NCBI RefSeq assembly: GCF_041431135.1
Contig: NZ_CP107799.1
Location: 3,906,001 to 3,970,000 of the forward strand
DNA length: 64,000 nt
Direction: 5' to 3'
Source of the DNA: Streptomyces sp. NBC_00554
Lineage (GTDB): Bacteria; Actinomycetota; Actinomycetes; Streptomycetales; Streptomycetaceae
Under the pieces are notes generated by a model. It saw only the letters and a program-made list of their open reading frames with translations, was not told the origin of the DNA and ran no database searches. The translations under genes were made by a program, and so were the position numbers. The first letter of the stretch is position 1. Every line of letters begins with the position of its first letter. Shown here piece after piece: positions 17,619 to 28,630 of this stretch.

Positions 17619-19574
17619 TCACGCTCCCTTCTTGGCACGGCGTTCCGTCGGCTGCGTGACCCGGTCGAGCATCAGGCCGAGGCAGACGATCGCGGTGCCG
17701 GCGACCAGGCCGGTCGCCAAGTCGCCCTGTGCGAGGCCGAATACGACGTCGTAGCCGAGCGCGCCGCCGCCGACCAGACCGCCGATGATGACGACGGCGA
17801 GGACGAGTACGACGCCCTGGTTGACGGCGAGGAGCAGCGCCGGGCGGGCCAACGGCAGCTGGACCTGGCGCAGTTGCTGCCCACTGGTGGCGCCGAGCGA
17901 GCGGGCCGACTCCAGTGCGGCGGGGTCGACGGCGCGCAGTCCCTGCGTGGTGATGCGGACGACGGCGGGCAGCGCGTACACGACGGCCGCCGCCACCGCG
18001 GGCGCCCGGCCCACGCCGAACAGCGCCACCACCGGGATCAGGTACACGAACTGCGGCATCGTCTGGAAGACGTCGAGCACCGGCCTCAGCAGGCGTTCGA
18101 CGCGCTCGCTGCGCGCCGCCGCGATGCCGGTGGCGAGGCCGAGGACGAGGGTCACGGCGACCGCCGCGAGCACCTGCGACAGCGTGTCGAGCGACGGCTT
18201 CCAGACGCCGAGTACGCCGATCGCGGCCATCGCGAGGACCGCGGTGAGTGCCGTGCGCCAGGTGCCCATCAGCCAGGCGAGCGCGGCGACGATCAGCAGG
18301 ACGGACCACCAGGGCAGCCATTGCAGGCCGTCCCGGAGGGGGTTGAGGATCCAGGTCGTGAAGTGGGCCGCCCAGTCGGCCGTTCCGCCGATGTACGGGA
18401 CGCCCGAGTAGAGGTGGTCGGTCATCCAGTCGACGGCCCGGTTCACGGGCTCGGCGATGGGCACGGTCCAGGCGTCGGGCCAGTCGAGGCGGCCCGTGAG
18501 GCGTCCGGCGACCACGACGGCGAGGGCCGCGACGGCGGAGTAACCCCAGTGCAGGAGGCTCCCGTCGGATTCCCCCAGCCGCTCCCCCGCCGCTCCCGTC
18601 ACCCGGTCCAGCACGACCGCGAGCAGCACGATCGGGACTCCGGCCGCGAGCGCGGCGCCCACGTCGACGGAGGCGAGGGCCTGGTAGACGCGGTCGCCGA
18701 GGCCGCCCGCGCCGATCACGGAGGCGATGACGGCCATGGACAGCGCCATCATGATCGTCTGGTTGAGGCCGAGGAGGAGTTCCTTGCGGGCGAGTGGGAG
18801 GCGGGCGGTGAGGAGGCGCTGGCGGGCCGTGGCGCCGAGTGAGGCGACCGCTTCCATGACACCTCCGTCGGCGTCACGCAGGCCGAGCGCGGTGAGGCGG
18901 GCCATGGGCGGCGCCGCGTACACGACGGTCGCGAGGACGGCGGCCGGGACTCCGATGCCGAAGATCAGGACGACCGGGAGGAGGTACGCGAACGCCGGGA
19001 GTACCTGCATGGTGTCGAGAACCGGTCGCAGCGCGCGGTACGTACGGTCGGACAGCCCTGCCGCGAGGCCGAGCAGCGCGCCGAGCGCGACGGACGCGAG
19101 CACGGCGACCACCATGAGCGCCAGCGTCTGCATGGTGGGCACCCACATACCGAGCAGGCCGCAGGCGCTGAACGCGGCGGCCGTACCGAGCGCCGGACGC
19201 ACGCCCGCCGTTCGCCAGGCGACCAACGCCGCCGCGGCCGTCACACCGGCCCAGCCGGCGCCGAGCAGCACCAGGTAGACGACGCGTACGGCGAGGGTGA
19301 CGCCGTTGCTGACGTACCCGAAGAAGTAGAGGAACAGCGGGTGGCTGTCCCGGTTGTCGATGATCCAGTCGCTGGCCCTGCCGAGGGGTTCGGTGAGGTC
19401 GACGGTGAGGGCGTGGGGCCAAGTGCCGCTCGCCCAGTGGGAGTTGAGGACGGGAACGAAGACGGCTGCCGCCAGGGCGAGCAGCAGGAGTTTGCCTGCG
19501 GCTCGGTGGCGGAGGAGGCCTCTGGCCCGGTCGGCCGGTCCTGTATGGCCGGCGGGTGCGGTGACGGCGACCAT
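17619..19574 (-). CDS. Glycine betaine ABC permease, tandem-fused
   Basis: 651 residues, about twice the size of one OpuAB/ProW permease, with two homologous halves. Each half has its own EAA loop for contact with the ATPase: SLGATARQRLLTARLPLARK followed by VIASVIGAGGLG in the first, and SLGATSGQQLRQVQLPLARP followed by GGLVGGGALG in the second. About a dozen transmembrane helices are predicted. The fusion means one polypeptide could replace the usual homodimer. The start ATG overlaps the ATPase stop by one base (TGATG), and the binding protein follows one base after its stop. Confidence 0.9.
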   Translation of the reverse strand: MVAVTAPAGHTGPADRARGLLRHRAAGKLLLLALAAAVFVPVLNSHWASGTWPHALTVDLTEPLGRASDWIIDNRDSHPLFLYFFGYVSNGVTLAVRVVYLVLLGAGWAGVTAAAALVAWRTAGVRPALGTAAAFSACGLLGMWVPTMQTLALMVVAVLASVALGALLGLAAGLSDRTYRALRPVLDTMQVLPAFAYLLPVVLIFGIGVPAAVLATVVYAAPPMARLTALGLRDADGGVMEAVASLGATARQRLLTARLPLARKELLLGLNQTIMMALSMAVIASVIGAGGLGDRVYQALASVDVGAALAAGVPIVLLAVVLDRVTGAAGERLGESDGSLLHWGYSAVAALAVVVAGRLTGRLDWPDAWTVPIAEPVNRAVDWMTDHLYSGVPYIGGTADWAAHFTTWILNPLRDGLQWLPWWSVLLIVAALAWLMGTWRTALTAVLAMAAIGVLGVWKPSLDTLSQVLAAVAVTLVLGLATGIAAARSERVERLLRPVLDVFQTMPQFVYLIPVVALFGVGRAPAVAAAVVYALPAVVRITTQGLRAVDPAALESARSLGATSGQQLRQVQLPLARPALLLAVNQGVVLVLAVVIIGGLVGGGALGYDVVFGLAQGDLATGLVAGTAIVCLGLMLDRVTQPTERRAKKGA

Positions 19575-20869
19575 CAGGCCACCTCCTCACCGGGGACGGC
19601 ACCGAAGCTGTCCTGGCGTTCGCCGACACCGAAACTGTCCGAGCGTTCGCCGGCACCGAAGCCGTCCGGGCGTTGGTCGGCACCAAAGCCGTCCGAGCCT
19701 TGGTCGGCACCGAAGCCGTCCAAGCGTTCGTCGGCATCGAAGCCGCGGCTCCCATCGGCACCGCTGTTGCCGCCGTCGCTGCCATGGCCGACGTCGCTGC
19801 CATTGCCGCCGTCCCCGCCGTTCGGGGACACCCCGGCCACCACCCCGAGCAGCGAGGGCGAGTCCACCACCCCGACACACCGCCCCCGCTCCATCACCCG
19901 TGCGGGAGCGCCCGCCCGCGCCACCGCCTCGATCGCCTCCGAGACGGTCGCGCCCGGCGCCACGGCCGGACCCCGGCCGCCAGCCTCCTCGGCGGACGCC
20001 GCCCGCATGGCCGACCGCACCGTCATCACCTGCTCGCGCGGAACGTCCCGTACGAACTCACGCACGTAGTCGTCGGCGGGCGAGCCGACGATCTCCTCCG
20101 GGGTGCCGAGCTGCACGATCCGGCCGTCGCGCATCAGGGCGATGCGGTCGCCCAGGCGCAGGGCCTCGTTCAGGTCGTGGGTGATGAAGACCATCGTGCG
20201 GCCCTCCTCGCGGTGGAGCCGGATGACCTCCTCCTGCATGTCGCGCCGGATCAGCGGGTCGAGCGCGCTGAACGGCTCGTCGAACAGCAGGACTTCGGGG
20301 TCGGCGGCGAGTGCCCGGGCGAGCCCTACGCGCTGCTGCTGACCGCCGGAGAGCTGTGCGGGCCGCCGCTGTTCCATGCCTTCGAGGCCGACCTTGGCGA
20401 CGATCTCCCGCGCCCGCTCCCGCCTCGCCGCCTTGGACATCCCCTGGATCTCCAGGCCGTACGCGACGTTGTCGAGGACCGAGCGGTGCGGCAGCAGGCC
20501 GAAGTGCTGGAAGACCATCGCGGCGCGGTGGCGGCGCAGTTCGCGCAGCCGGGCCCCGTCCATGGCGAGGACGTCCTCGCCGTCGATGGCGAGCGCGCCG
20601 GACGTCGGCTCGATGAGCCGGGTCAGACAGCGCACGAGTGTGGACTTGCCCGAGCCGGACAGGCCCATGACGACGAAGACCTCGCCCTTGTGCACATCGA
20701 AGCTGACGTCGTGGACGGCGGCCGTGCAGCCGGTGCGGGACCGCAGTTCGGCGGGTGTGAGCGCGGCAAGTCCGGGGTCCGCGGGGACGCGGTCGGCCTT
20801 CGGGCCGAAGACCTTCCACAGGTTGCGTACGGAGAAGACCGGCGTCACCGTCTGGGGCGTCGTACTCAT
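19574..20869 (-). CDS. Glycine betaine ABC transporter ATP-binding protein with repeat tail
   Basis: 431 residues of the OpuAA/ProV type. Walker A is GLSGSGKST (69-77), the signature is LSGGQQQR and Walker B is [13 protein letters not shown]. After the nucleotide-binding domain comes a degenerate CBS-like segment ([30 protein letters not shown]). CBS domains in OpuA sense ionic strength. The protein ends in a Gly/Asp-rich low-complexity tail that includes five 9-residue repeats. It overlaps betA upstream by ATGA and the permease downstream by one base. Confidence 0.9.
   Translation of the reverse strand: MSTTPQTVTPVFSVRNLWKVFGPKADRVPADPGLAALTPAELRSRTGCTAAVHDVSFDVHKGEVFVVMGLSGSGKSTLVRCLTRLIEPTSGALAIDGEDVLAMDGARLRELRRHRAAMVFQHFGLLPHRSVLDNVAYGLEIQGMSKAARRERAREIVAKVGLEGMEQRRPAQLSGGQQQRVGLARALAADPEVLLFDEPFSALDPLIRRDMQEEVIRLHREEGRTMVFITHDLNEALRLGDRIALMRDGRIVQLGTPEEIVGSPADDYVREFVRDVPREQVMTVRSAMRAASAEEAGGRGPAVAPGATVSEAIEAVARAGAPARVMERGRCVGVVDSPSLLGVVAGVSPNGGDGGNGSDVGHGSDGGNSGADGSRGFDADERLDGFGADQGSDGFGADQRPDGFGAGERSDSFGVGERQDSFGAVPGEEVA
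19598..19732 (-). repeat. 27-bp coding tandem repeat (five units)
   Basis: Encodes five successive 9-residue units of the form QRPDGFGAD (variants [36 protein letters not shown]) at the C-terminus of the betaine ATPase. Unit number is likely to vary between strains. Confidence 0.8.
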
Positions 20870-22398
20870 CGCACCTCACCCCCGATCAGCTCGGCGCACT
20901 TCTCCCCGACCATGAGCACCCCGATCATCGGGTTCACGGCGGGCATCGTCGGGAAGACGGACGCGTCGGCGATCCGGATGCCGTCGAGGCCGCGGATGCG
21001 CAACTCGGGGTCTACGACGGCGAGTTCGTCCGAGGCGGCGCCCATCCGGCAGGTGCCCGCCGGGTGGTACACGGTGTGCGCCACCTGCCGTGCGTAGGCG
21101 CTGAGCTCCTCGTCGTCCGTGACCTCAGGACCCGGGCACACCTCGCGCTTGAGCCAGCCGGCGAGCGGTTCGGACTTGGCGATCTCGCGGGCGATCTTGA
21201 TGCCGTCGACGAGGGTGCGGCCGTCGTAGTCGTCCTCGTCCGTGAAGTACCGGAAGTCGAGGGCGGGCTTGACCGCCGGGTCTGCGCTCTCCAGGTACAG
21301 CCGGCCGCGGCTGCGTGGCTTGGGGATGTTGGGGGTCATGGAGACGCCGTGCTCCGGGCGCTGGTAGCCCAGCCGCTCCGGGTTGTCCGTGAACGGGATT
21401 TGGTAGAAGTGGAACATCAGGTCGGGGCCCGCGTGTTCGGGGTCCCGGCGCACGAACAGGCCGGCGTCGGAGTCCATCGCGGAGTTCTCGGGGATGGGCC
21501 CGTTCGTCTCCCAGACGATCACGGACTCGGGGTGGTCGAGCAGGTTCTCGCCGACGCCGGGCAGGTCGTGCACGACGGGAATGCCGAGCCGCTCCAGGTC
21601 CGGCGCGGGCCCGATCCCGGAGTGCAGCAGCAGCCGCGGCGAGTCCACGGCGCCCGCACACAGCAGGACTTCGCGCTGAGCCCGTACGAGGATCTCCTCG
21701 CCGTCCTTCGTGCGCACATGCACGCCGGTCGCACGCGTGCCCTCCAGCTCCAGCTTGTACGCCCAAGTCTCAAGTAGCAGCGTCAGGTTGGGCCGCTCGT
21801 CCATCACCGGGTGCAGATACGCCACCGACGCGCTCGACCGCTTGTTGTTCTCGGGGTGGTACGCGAGGTCGAAGAAGCCGACGCCCTCGGTGAACGGCTT
21901 CTTGTTGAAACCGTCGACGCGCGGCACGCCGAGCGCGGTCTGTGCGGCGTCGACGAAGTCGCGGGCGATGGCGTTCCGGTCCTTCTCGTCGACCGGGACG
22001 ATGTTGTTGAGGAGCCGCGCGAAGTACGCCTCCATCGGCACCGCGCCCCAGCCCTTGGCGCCCGCCGCCTCCCACTCGTCCCAGTCGGACGGCAGCGGCT
22101 TGAACGCGATCAGCGTGTTGTGCGAGGAGCAGCCGCCGAGCACCCGGGCGCGGCTGTGCCGGATGAAGGAGTTGCCGCGCGGCTGCGAGGTCGTCGGGTA
22201 GTCGTAGTCCAACTCCCCGCCGAGCAGGCCCATCCACCGGCGCAGGGTGAGGACGTCGTCGCGGCCGACATCGCTGGGGCCGCCTTCGATGACGGCGACG
22301 GTGACGTCGGGGTCCTCGGTGAGGCGGGAGGCGATGACGGAGCCCGCGGTGCCGCCGCCGATGACGACGTAGTCGTAGGTATGGCTGTTTTCGGGCAT
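20866..22398 (-). CDS. betA: Choline dehydrogenase-type GMC oxidoreductase
   Basis: 510 residues from ATG 22398, with GGAG nine bases upstream. It is a GMC flavoprotein: the dinucleotide fold [18 protein letters not shown] lies near the N-terminus, the GMC signature appears as [15 protein letters not shown], a second signature as [16 protein letters not shown], and a C-terminal [13 protein letters not shown] contains the catalytic histidine region. Its position between betaine aldehyde dehydrogenase and a betaine transporter supports choline as substrate, oxidised to betaine aldehyde. GMC enzymes are broad, so substrate identity rests on context. It is coupled to the ATPase by ATGA. Confidence 0.88.
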   Translation of the reverse strand: MPENSHTYDYVVIGGGTAGSVIASRLTEDPDVTVAVIEGGPSDVGRDDVLTLRRWMGLLGGELDYDYPTTSQPRGNSFIRHSRARVLGGCSSHNTLIAFKPLPSDWDEWEAAGAKGWGAVPMEAYFARLLNNIVPVDEKDRNAIARDFVDAAQTALGVPRVDGFNKKPFTEGVGFFDLAYHPENNKRSSASVAYLHPVMDERPNLTLLLETWAYKLELEGTRATGVHVRTKDGEEILVRAQREVLLCAGAVDSPRLLLHSGIGPAPDLERLGIPVVHDLPGVGENLLDHPESVIVWETNGPIPENSAMDSDAGLFVRRDPEHAGPDLMFHFYQIPFTDNPERLGYQRPEHGVSMTPNIPKPRSRGRLYLESADPAVKPALDFRYFTDEDDYDGRTLVDGIKIAREIAKSEPLAGWLKREVCPGPEVTDDEELSAYARQVAHTVYHPAGTCRMGAASDELAVVDPELRIRGLDGIRIADASVFPTMPAVNPMIGVLMVGEKCAELIGGEVR

Positions 22399-22456
22399 GG
22401 GGCGGTGCTCCAAAGTGTGGGGGGCTTGCGGCAGTTGGGGGCAGCGGTGTGGGGCA

Positions 22457-22506
22457 TACGGGAGTTGGGGGTCAGCAGGGTGGGGCTACGGGAGTTGCGG
22501 GTCAGC
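22457..22506. repeat. 30-bp spaced direct repeat between betB and betA
   Basis: TACGGGAGTTGGGGGTCAGC (22457-22476) recurs with one change at 22487-22506, overlapping the betB stop. It lies in the 103-bp gap between the two genes. Confidence 0.6.
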
Positions 22507-24022
22507 CCGCGAACCAGCGCACGGGCTTCGGCGCGAGGTTCTGGTAGACGTGCTTGGTCTCGCGGTACTCGGCGAGACCGGCGGGCCCCAACTCCCGCCC
22601 GACACCGCTCTTGCCGAAGCCGCCCCACTCCGCCTGCGGGAGATAGGGGTGGAAGTCGTTGATCCAGACGGTGCCGTGCCGCAGCCGTCCGGCGACGCGG
22701 CGGGCGCGGCCCGCGTCGGCGGTCCAGACGGCGCCCGCGAGTCCGTACTCGGTGTCGTTGGCGAGCGCGACGGCCTCGTCCTCCGTGCGGAAGGTCTCCA
22801 CGGTCAGGACGGGCCCGAAGACCTCCTCGCGCACGACCCGCATCTCGCGGTGGCACTGGTCGAGGACGGTCGGCTCGTAGAAGTACCCGGTGGCGGGCCT
22901 GGTCCCGGACGGCTCGGGGCGCCTGCCCCCGGCTCGCAGCACCGCGCCCTCCGCGAGTGCCGAGGCGACGTACGCCTCCGTCTTGTCGCGCTGCTGCTCG
23001 GAGACGAGCGGGCCGCACTCGACACCGTCCTCGGTGCCGCGCCCGAGCCGGACGGCGCCTGCCCTGCGGGCGAGTTCGGCGACGAAGCGCTCGCGCACGG
23101 ACTCCTCGACGATGAGGCGGGAGCCTGCCGAGCACACCTGACCGCTGTGGATGAAGGCGGCGTTGAGGGCCTGGTCGACGGCGGTGTCGAACCCCTCCTC
23201 CGTCTCGCAGGCGTCGGCGAAGACGACGTTGGGGTTCTTGCCGCCGAGTTCCAGCGCGACCTTCTTCACCGTCACGGCGGCGGCCTGCGCGACCTTCGTG
23301 CCGCTGACGAGACCGCCGGTGAAGGAGACGAGGTCGACGCCGGGATGCTCGGCGAGCCGGGCGCCGACGGTGTGTCCGGGCCCGGTGACGATGTTGGCGA
23401 CACCGGCGGGCAGCCCGGCCTCGGCGAGCAGCCGGATCAGGGCGATCGTGGTCAGCGGGGTGATCTCGCTCGGCTTGACGACGAAGGTGTTGCCGGCCGC
23501 GAGAGCGGGAGCGATCTTCCAACTGGCCTGGAGCAGCGGGTAGTTCCAGGGTGTGATCAGCGCGCAGACGCCGACGGGCTCGTGCACGACGACGCTGTGG
23601 ATGTCGTCGGAGCCCGCGTCGACGACGCGCCCGCCGCCCTCCCCGACCACGAGATCGGCGAAGTACCGGAAGGCGTCGGCGACACAGTCGATGTCCACGC
23701 GCCCCTCTTCGAGGGTCTTGCCCGCGTCGCGGCTCTCCAGCAGCCCGAGTTCCTCGCGGTCGCGTACGAGGAGATCGGCGACGCGGCGCAGCAGGGCGGC
23801 GCGCTCGGCGGTGGGCGCCTGGCGCCACGGGCCCTCGTCGAAGGCTCGGCGTGCCGCCGCGACGGCCGCGTCCGTGTCCCGCTCGTCACCCTCCGCGACC
23901 ACGGCGAACGGCTTGGCATCCGCGGGGTCGACGATCTCGCGGGTGGCGCGCGAGACGGCGGCGAGCCACTCCCCGCCCACGTGAATGGTCCGCGGTGCCT
24001 GTTCTGCCTGCTGTCCGGCCAT
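22502..24022 (-). CDS. betB: Betaine aldehyde dehydrogenase-type enzyme
   Basis: 506 residues from ATG 24022 (GGAAGG upstream). NAD(P)-dependent aldehyde dehydrogenase with the general-base region VALELGGKNPNVVF, the catalytic cysteine in HSGQVCSAGSRL, and the usual PWNYPLLQASWKIAPALAAGN cofactor segment (ITPWNY onward). With the adjacent choline dehydrogenase it should finish conversion of choline to glycine betaine, an osmoprotectant. It is first in a five-gene run on the minus strand (betB, betA, ATPase, permease, binding protein). The divergent MarR-GNAT gene and the palindrome at 24220-24245 lie upstream and probably regulate it. Confidence 0.9.
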   Translation of the reverse strand: MAGQQAEQAPRTIHVGGEWLAAVSRATREIVDPADAKPFAVVAEGDERDTDAAVAAARRAFDEGPWRQAPTAERAALLRRVADLLVRDREELGLLESRDAGKTLEEGRVDIDCVADAFRYFADLVVGEGGGRVVDAGSDDIHSVVVHEPVGVCALITPWNYPLLQASWKIAPALAAGNTFVVKPSEITPLTTIALIRLLAEAGLPAGVANIVTGPGHTVGARLAEHPGVDLVSFTGGLVSGTKVAQAAAVTVKKVALELGGKNPNVVFADACETEEGFDTAVDQALNAAFIHSGQVCSAGSRLIVEESVRERFVAELARRAGAVRLGRGTEDGVECGPLVSEQQRDKTEAYVASALAEGAVLRAGGRRPEPSGTRPATGYFYEPTVLDQCHREMRVVREEVFGPVLTVETFRTEDEAVALANDTEYGLAGAVWTADAGRARRVAGRLRHGTVWINDFHPYLPQAEWGGFGKSGVGRELGPAGLAEYRETKHVYQNLAPKPVRWFAG

Positions 24023-24219
24023 GTTCGCTGTTGCCTTCCGTTCCTGTTTCCGTGCCCCTGCGGGCCCACGCGTGCCCATGCGTCACACGCGTGTCGCTCC
24101 CGGGGACCGTGAGCACCTGCCCTCCGACCCCGGGTGCATGCACAATCCGTGACCGAAAGTGCGCCGTGTCACTGAAAAACCATGGGATATGGGTGCGAAC
24201 CGACCAGTAGACGTGAACT

Positions 24220-24245
24220 ATTTCTTTGACTAAAGTCAAAGAAAT
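24220..24245. promoter_or_regulatory. Perfect 12-bp palindrome abutting the marR-GNAT start
   Basis: ATTTCTTTGACT (24220-24231) and AGTCAAAGAAAT (24234-24245) are exact reverse complements separated by AA. The site is strikingly AT-rich for this genome and ends one base before ATG 24246. Its size and symmetry fit a MarR dimer, so it is probably the operator for autorepression and for control of the divergent betaine operon. Confidence 0.8.
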
Positions 24246-24260
24246 ATGGAGACAGTGTCA

Positions 24261-25130
24261 ATGGACGACGTGCGTGCGCTGCGGCGTTTCAACCGCTACT
24301 TCACCCGGCGCATCGGAGTGCTCGACGATCACTACCTCGGGCAGGACCGGCCGCTCGGCGAGGCGAGGCTGCTGTTCGAGATCGGGGACGGAGCCTCGCT
24401 CAGGGAGCTGAGGAGTCGACTCGGCCTGGACGCCGGGTACTTGAGCCGGATGGTGCGGGCCCTGGAGGCGCAGGGGCTCCTGCGGGTGAGTGTGCACGCC
24501 GACGACAGCCGGCTGCGGTTCGCGGAACTCACGCCGGCCGGTCGGACCGAGGTGAAGGAGCAGAACCGGCGGGCCGACAAGCTCGCCGAAGGACTGCTCG
24601 GCGGCCTCGACGAGCGGCAGCGCGGCGAACTCACCGCCGCCGTCGCCGTCGCCGAACGCCTGCTGCGGCTGGCCGGGATCACCGTCGAGACCGTCGACGG
24701 CGCCTCACGCGACGCCCGCGACTGCCTCGCCGCGTACGCCGCCGACATCGACGGACGGTTCCCGGAAGGCTTCGATCCCGCCGCCCTCGTACGGCCTCAC
24801 GAAGTGTCCGGGGACCGGGGCGCGTTCGTCGTCGCGTACGAGGAAGGGCGACCCGTGGGGTGCGGGGCGCTGCGCGGACTCGAACCCGGCGTGGGCGAGA
24901 TCCGGCATGTGTGGGTCCGTCCCACCGCCCGACGGCTCGGGCTCGCCCGACGGATCCTCGACGTCCTCGAGCACCAGGCCGTCGCGCGCGGCCACGAACT
25001 CGTGCGGCTCGACACCCATGCCGTACTCACGGAGGCACAGGCGATGTACCGGGCATGCGGCTACACGGAGATCCCGCGCTACGACGACAACGTGTACGCG
25101 GCCCACTGGTTCGAGAAGCGGCTGCGGTAG
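24261..25130 (+). CDS. MarR-family regulator fused to GNAT acetyltransferase
   Basis: 289 residues from ATG 24261 (GGAG nine bases upstream); the in-frame ATG at 24246 directly follows the palindrome and is the alternative. The first ~145 residues form a MarR winged helix (LFEIGDGASLRELRSRLGLD, then YLSRMVRALEAQGLL and DSRLRFAELTPAGR). The C-terminal half is a GNAT domain with the acetyl-CoA loop pattern VRPTARRLGLARRILDVLE and a closing YRACGYTEIPRYDDN. The fusion could couple DNA binding to an acetylated ligand. It is divergent from the choline/betaine operon, its likely target. Confidence 0.88.
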   Translation: MDDVRALRRFNRYFTRRIGVLDDHYLGQDRPLGEARLLFEIGDGASLRELRSRLGLDAGYLSRMVRALEAQGLLRVSVHADDSRLRFAELTPAGRTEVKEQNRRADKLAEGLLGGLDERQRGELTAAVAVAERLLRLAGITVETVDGASRDARDCLAAYAADIDGRFPEGFDPAALVRPHEVSGDRGAFVVAYEEGRPVGCGALRGLEPGVGEIRHVWVRPTARRLGLARRILDVLEHQAVARGHELVRLDTHAVLTEAQAMYRACGYTEIPRYDDNVYAAHWFEKRLR

Positions 25131-25164
25131 CCGGTCGTTCAGCCGGTCCTCGGGGCGGAACGCA

Positions 25165-25200
25165 CTGATCCCCGGGCGGCCGAAGCCGCCCGGGGATCAG
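25165..25200. terminator. Strong bidirectional hairpin
   Basis: CTGATCCCCGGGCGGC (25165-25180) pairs perfectly with GCCGCCCGGGGATCAG (25185-25200) around a CGAA tetraloop, between the convergent marR-GNAT and mdh genes. Confidence 0.85.
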
Positions 25201-25214
25201 GAGAAGCAAGGAAC

Positions 25215-26547
<1,333 letters not shown>

Positions 26548-26661
26548 GAGGTTTTTTCCGCCCCCTCCGCCCCTACCCGTCCCGTACCTGGGGGCTGCGC
26601 CCCCAGACCCCCCTTTTCGCGCTGCGCGCTCGTCCTCAAACGCCGGACGGGCTGGAACCCC
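26548..26661. repeat. GC-rich intergenic repeat, copy 2
   Basis: Carries the same blocks as copy 1 in the same order: CCCCCTCCGCCCCTACCCGT, the hairpin CTGGGGGCTGCGCCCCCAG, and TCCTCAAACGCCGGACGGGC. It begins just downstream of the XRE/DUF2690 gene and may serve as its terminator. Confidence 0.8.
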
Positions 26662-26665
26662 TCCC

Positions 26666-27949
26666 CTACTGCGTGCAGCCTGTCTCGCCCGACGCCAGCG
26701 TCGCGCACGCCTTCGCATCGCCGGCGTCCTTCACGGCCACCATCGGGGTGTAGGCGTCGGTGTCCGCGTCGACCGACCCGGTCTGCTTGGCCGCGGTGCC
26801 GGAGGACACCTCGACCGTGTCGCCCACGGCGGCCTGGGTGATGCGGGCCCAGGCTGCGGCGCAGGTCTCGCTGTAGCGGACCTCGACGAGGGTCGTGCCG
26901 ACGGTGACGCTGGTGGCGGTCGTCGCCAGTTCGCCGCCGCAGCCCATGTTCTCCGGGTCCTTGCCCGTGCAGTCCGCGCCGGAGCAGTTCACTCCGGCCG
27001 GCAGCTCGGGATCGGGAGCGGCCACAGAGGTCGTGGGCGTCTCGGGCTTGCTCTCGTCCTTCGTGTCATCGCCCCTGGTGAGGTACACGGCCGCAGCGAC
27101 CACGACGAGCGCGCCGACGACCCCCGCGAGGAACATGGTGAGCCGCCGCTTGCGCCGCGCCCCGTCGGGCGAACCCCCGCCCCCGCCGGAAGGCCGGGCA
27201 TCCCGGGGCGGACCCCCGGCCGCACCGGCAGAACCGGCAGAACTGGCAACTCCCACAGGACTGGACGGACCGGACGGACCCGTCGGCCCGAACTGCCCGG
27301 CCCCGCCGGAGGACGGCGTGGCGACGACCCCCCACCCGCCGCCCCGCCCGGCCCCACCGGACGAGCCACCCCCGGACGAGCCACCCCCGTACGAAGGTGC
27401 CTCGCGCGACCAGGTCCCCTGCGACGAAGCGGCGTGCGGCGAAGCTCCGCGCGAGGAACCTCCGCCCGACGAGTCCTCCGCGTCAGCGGCCGACGGCTGC
27501 GGCGGCACCGTCGGTGACACCCCCGCAGGACCGGCGACCCCCGGTGTCACGGTGGCGCTGCCGCCTTTGCGGGCCTGTTTGCCGCCGCTCCCGTTCGCCG
27601 GGGGCGCCCCGAACTCGCCGAGCGCGGCGCGCGCCTGGGAGATCCGGATCGCTTCCATGGTCATGTCGTGGCGCATCTCCGAACGGCTCCAGGCACGCTC
27701 GGCGAGCTCCCACATGGTTGTCAGATGCATGGGATTGGTGCCGGTCACCTCGGCCAGGGCGACGATCGCACCCTTGGGCGCGAGGAGCCGGCCGTTGAGG
27801 TAACGCTCCCAGGACGTCTTGCTGTAGCCGGTGCGGTCGGCCACGGCGGCGATGCTCAGGCCGCTGCGGTCGACGAGCCGGCGCAGCTGGCTGGCGAACT
27901 CTCTGACCTGCGGATCGAGTTCATCCGGCAAGGCCCTCCAACGAGGCAT
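26666..27949 (-). CDS. XRE-family HTH protein with DUF2690-like extracellular domain
   Basis: 427 residues. An N-terminal helix-turn-helix of XRE type occupies about residues 15-75 (LRRLVDRSGLSIAAVADRTG, then YSKTSWERYLNGR). A long Gly/Ser/Pro-rich linker follows, then one transmembrane helix (LTMFLAGVVGALVVVAAAVY), then a Cys-containing domain of the DUF2690 type (VNCSGADCTGKDPENMGCGG, then ETCAAAWARI). The topology is a cytoplasmic DNA-binding domain joined through the membrane to an outside domain, suggesting a signal-responsive regulator. Targets are unknown. GGAG lies six bases before the ATG. Confidence 0.85.
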   Translation of the reverse strand: MPRWRALPDELDPQVREFASQLRRLVDRSGLSIAAVADRTGYSKTSWERYLNGRLLAPKGAIVALAEVTGTNPMHLTTMWELAERAWSRSEMRHDMTMEAIRISQARAALGEFGAPPANGSGGKQARKGGSATVTPGVAGPAGVSPTVPPQPSAADAEDSSGGGSSRGASPHAASSQGTWSREAPSYGGGSSGGGSSGGAGRGGGWGVVATPSSGGAGQFGPTGPSGPSSPVGVASSAGSAGAAGGPPRDARPSGGGGGSPDGARRKRRLTMFLAGVVGALVVVAAAVYLTRGDDTKDESKPETPTTSVAAPDPELPAGVNCSGADCTGKDPENMGCGGELATTATSVTVGTTLVEVRYSETCAAAWARITQAAVGDTVEVSSGTAAKQTGSVDADTDAYTPMVAVKDAGDAKACATLASGETGCTQ

Positions 27950-28551
27950 TGCTTCTCCCCCCTACTTCCTTCACCCCGTACGCGACTGGTCTCTTCCCCC
28001 GTACGTGACTCACTGTTCCCCCGCGCACGGCGCCCCTTCGCCGAGTCCCCGTTCTGGCTACCCACAGGGATGCGCTCGGTAAGGATCTCAGTTCCCGGGA
28101 TGGGGGCGCACGGGAGCATTCGGGCGGAGGCATGCACCGTTGCACGCCCATTGGCTGCGGTCCAGTGTCCCATCGGCATTGTTGTACGACCGGTCGAACT
28201 CCTGGCTTGCGCACAGGACGTCCCGGACCGTCCTGATTGGCCACGTTAACTCGACTGTTGAGCTGGATCGGAGTAAATCCTTGAACTTGTCAAGACATCG
28301 ACACATCCGGAACACGGGAGTGACCTCACGCGCCCCGGGAGCGGTCAGCTCACCCGAGGGTCACGAACTACCCTTCCCTCGACGGGAGTTGATGGAATTC
28401 CGCTTCGGCGGAGGCCCGCCGGGCGCGGTCTCCGTTGCATGGCGCGGACACCGTAGCGGAACGGTCACTTCCGTGCCACAGCGAACTGACAGATATTGAA
28501 CAGCCTGTTCCCGTGCACAAATGTTGTCTCCGGGCGGAACACCCGCCCGAC
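27950..28551. other. Long gap upstream of the XRE/DUF2690 gene
   Basis: About 600 bp with no supported gene on either strand; short open frames are Arg/Pro-rich and lack ribosome sites. The part from 28230 to 28310 is less GC-rich than its surroundings (GTTAACTCGACTGTTGAGC, then CTTGAACTTGTCAAG) and is the likeliest promoter area for the minus-strand regulator. Confidence 0.5.
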
Positions 28552-28589
28552 CGCGGCCCGTCCTTGCTCGGGGGAGGGGACGGGCCGCG
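28552..28589 (-). terminator. Hairpin downstream of the DUF3017 gene
   Basis: CGCGGCCCGTCC (28552-28563) pairs perfectly with GGACGGGCCGCG (28578-28589) across a 14-nt loop, 42 bp past the stop of the minus-strand gene. Confidence 0.75.
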
Positions 28590-28630
28590 TCATGTCGGCT
28601 GCGGGAGAAGCCTGGGAACCCGGGGTCCCC

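Noticed and set aside
28088-28499. Small open frames in the gap at 28 kb
   Set aside because: No ribosome sites and no protein-like composition; more likely a promoter region.
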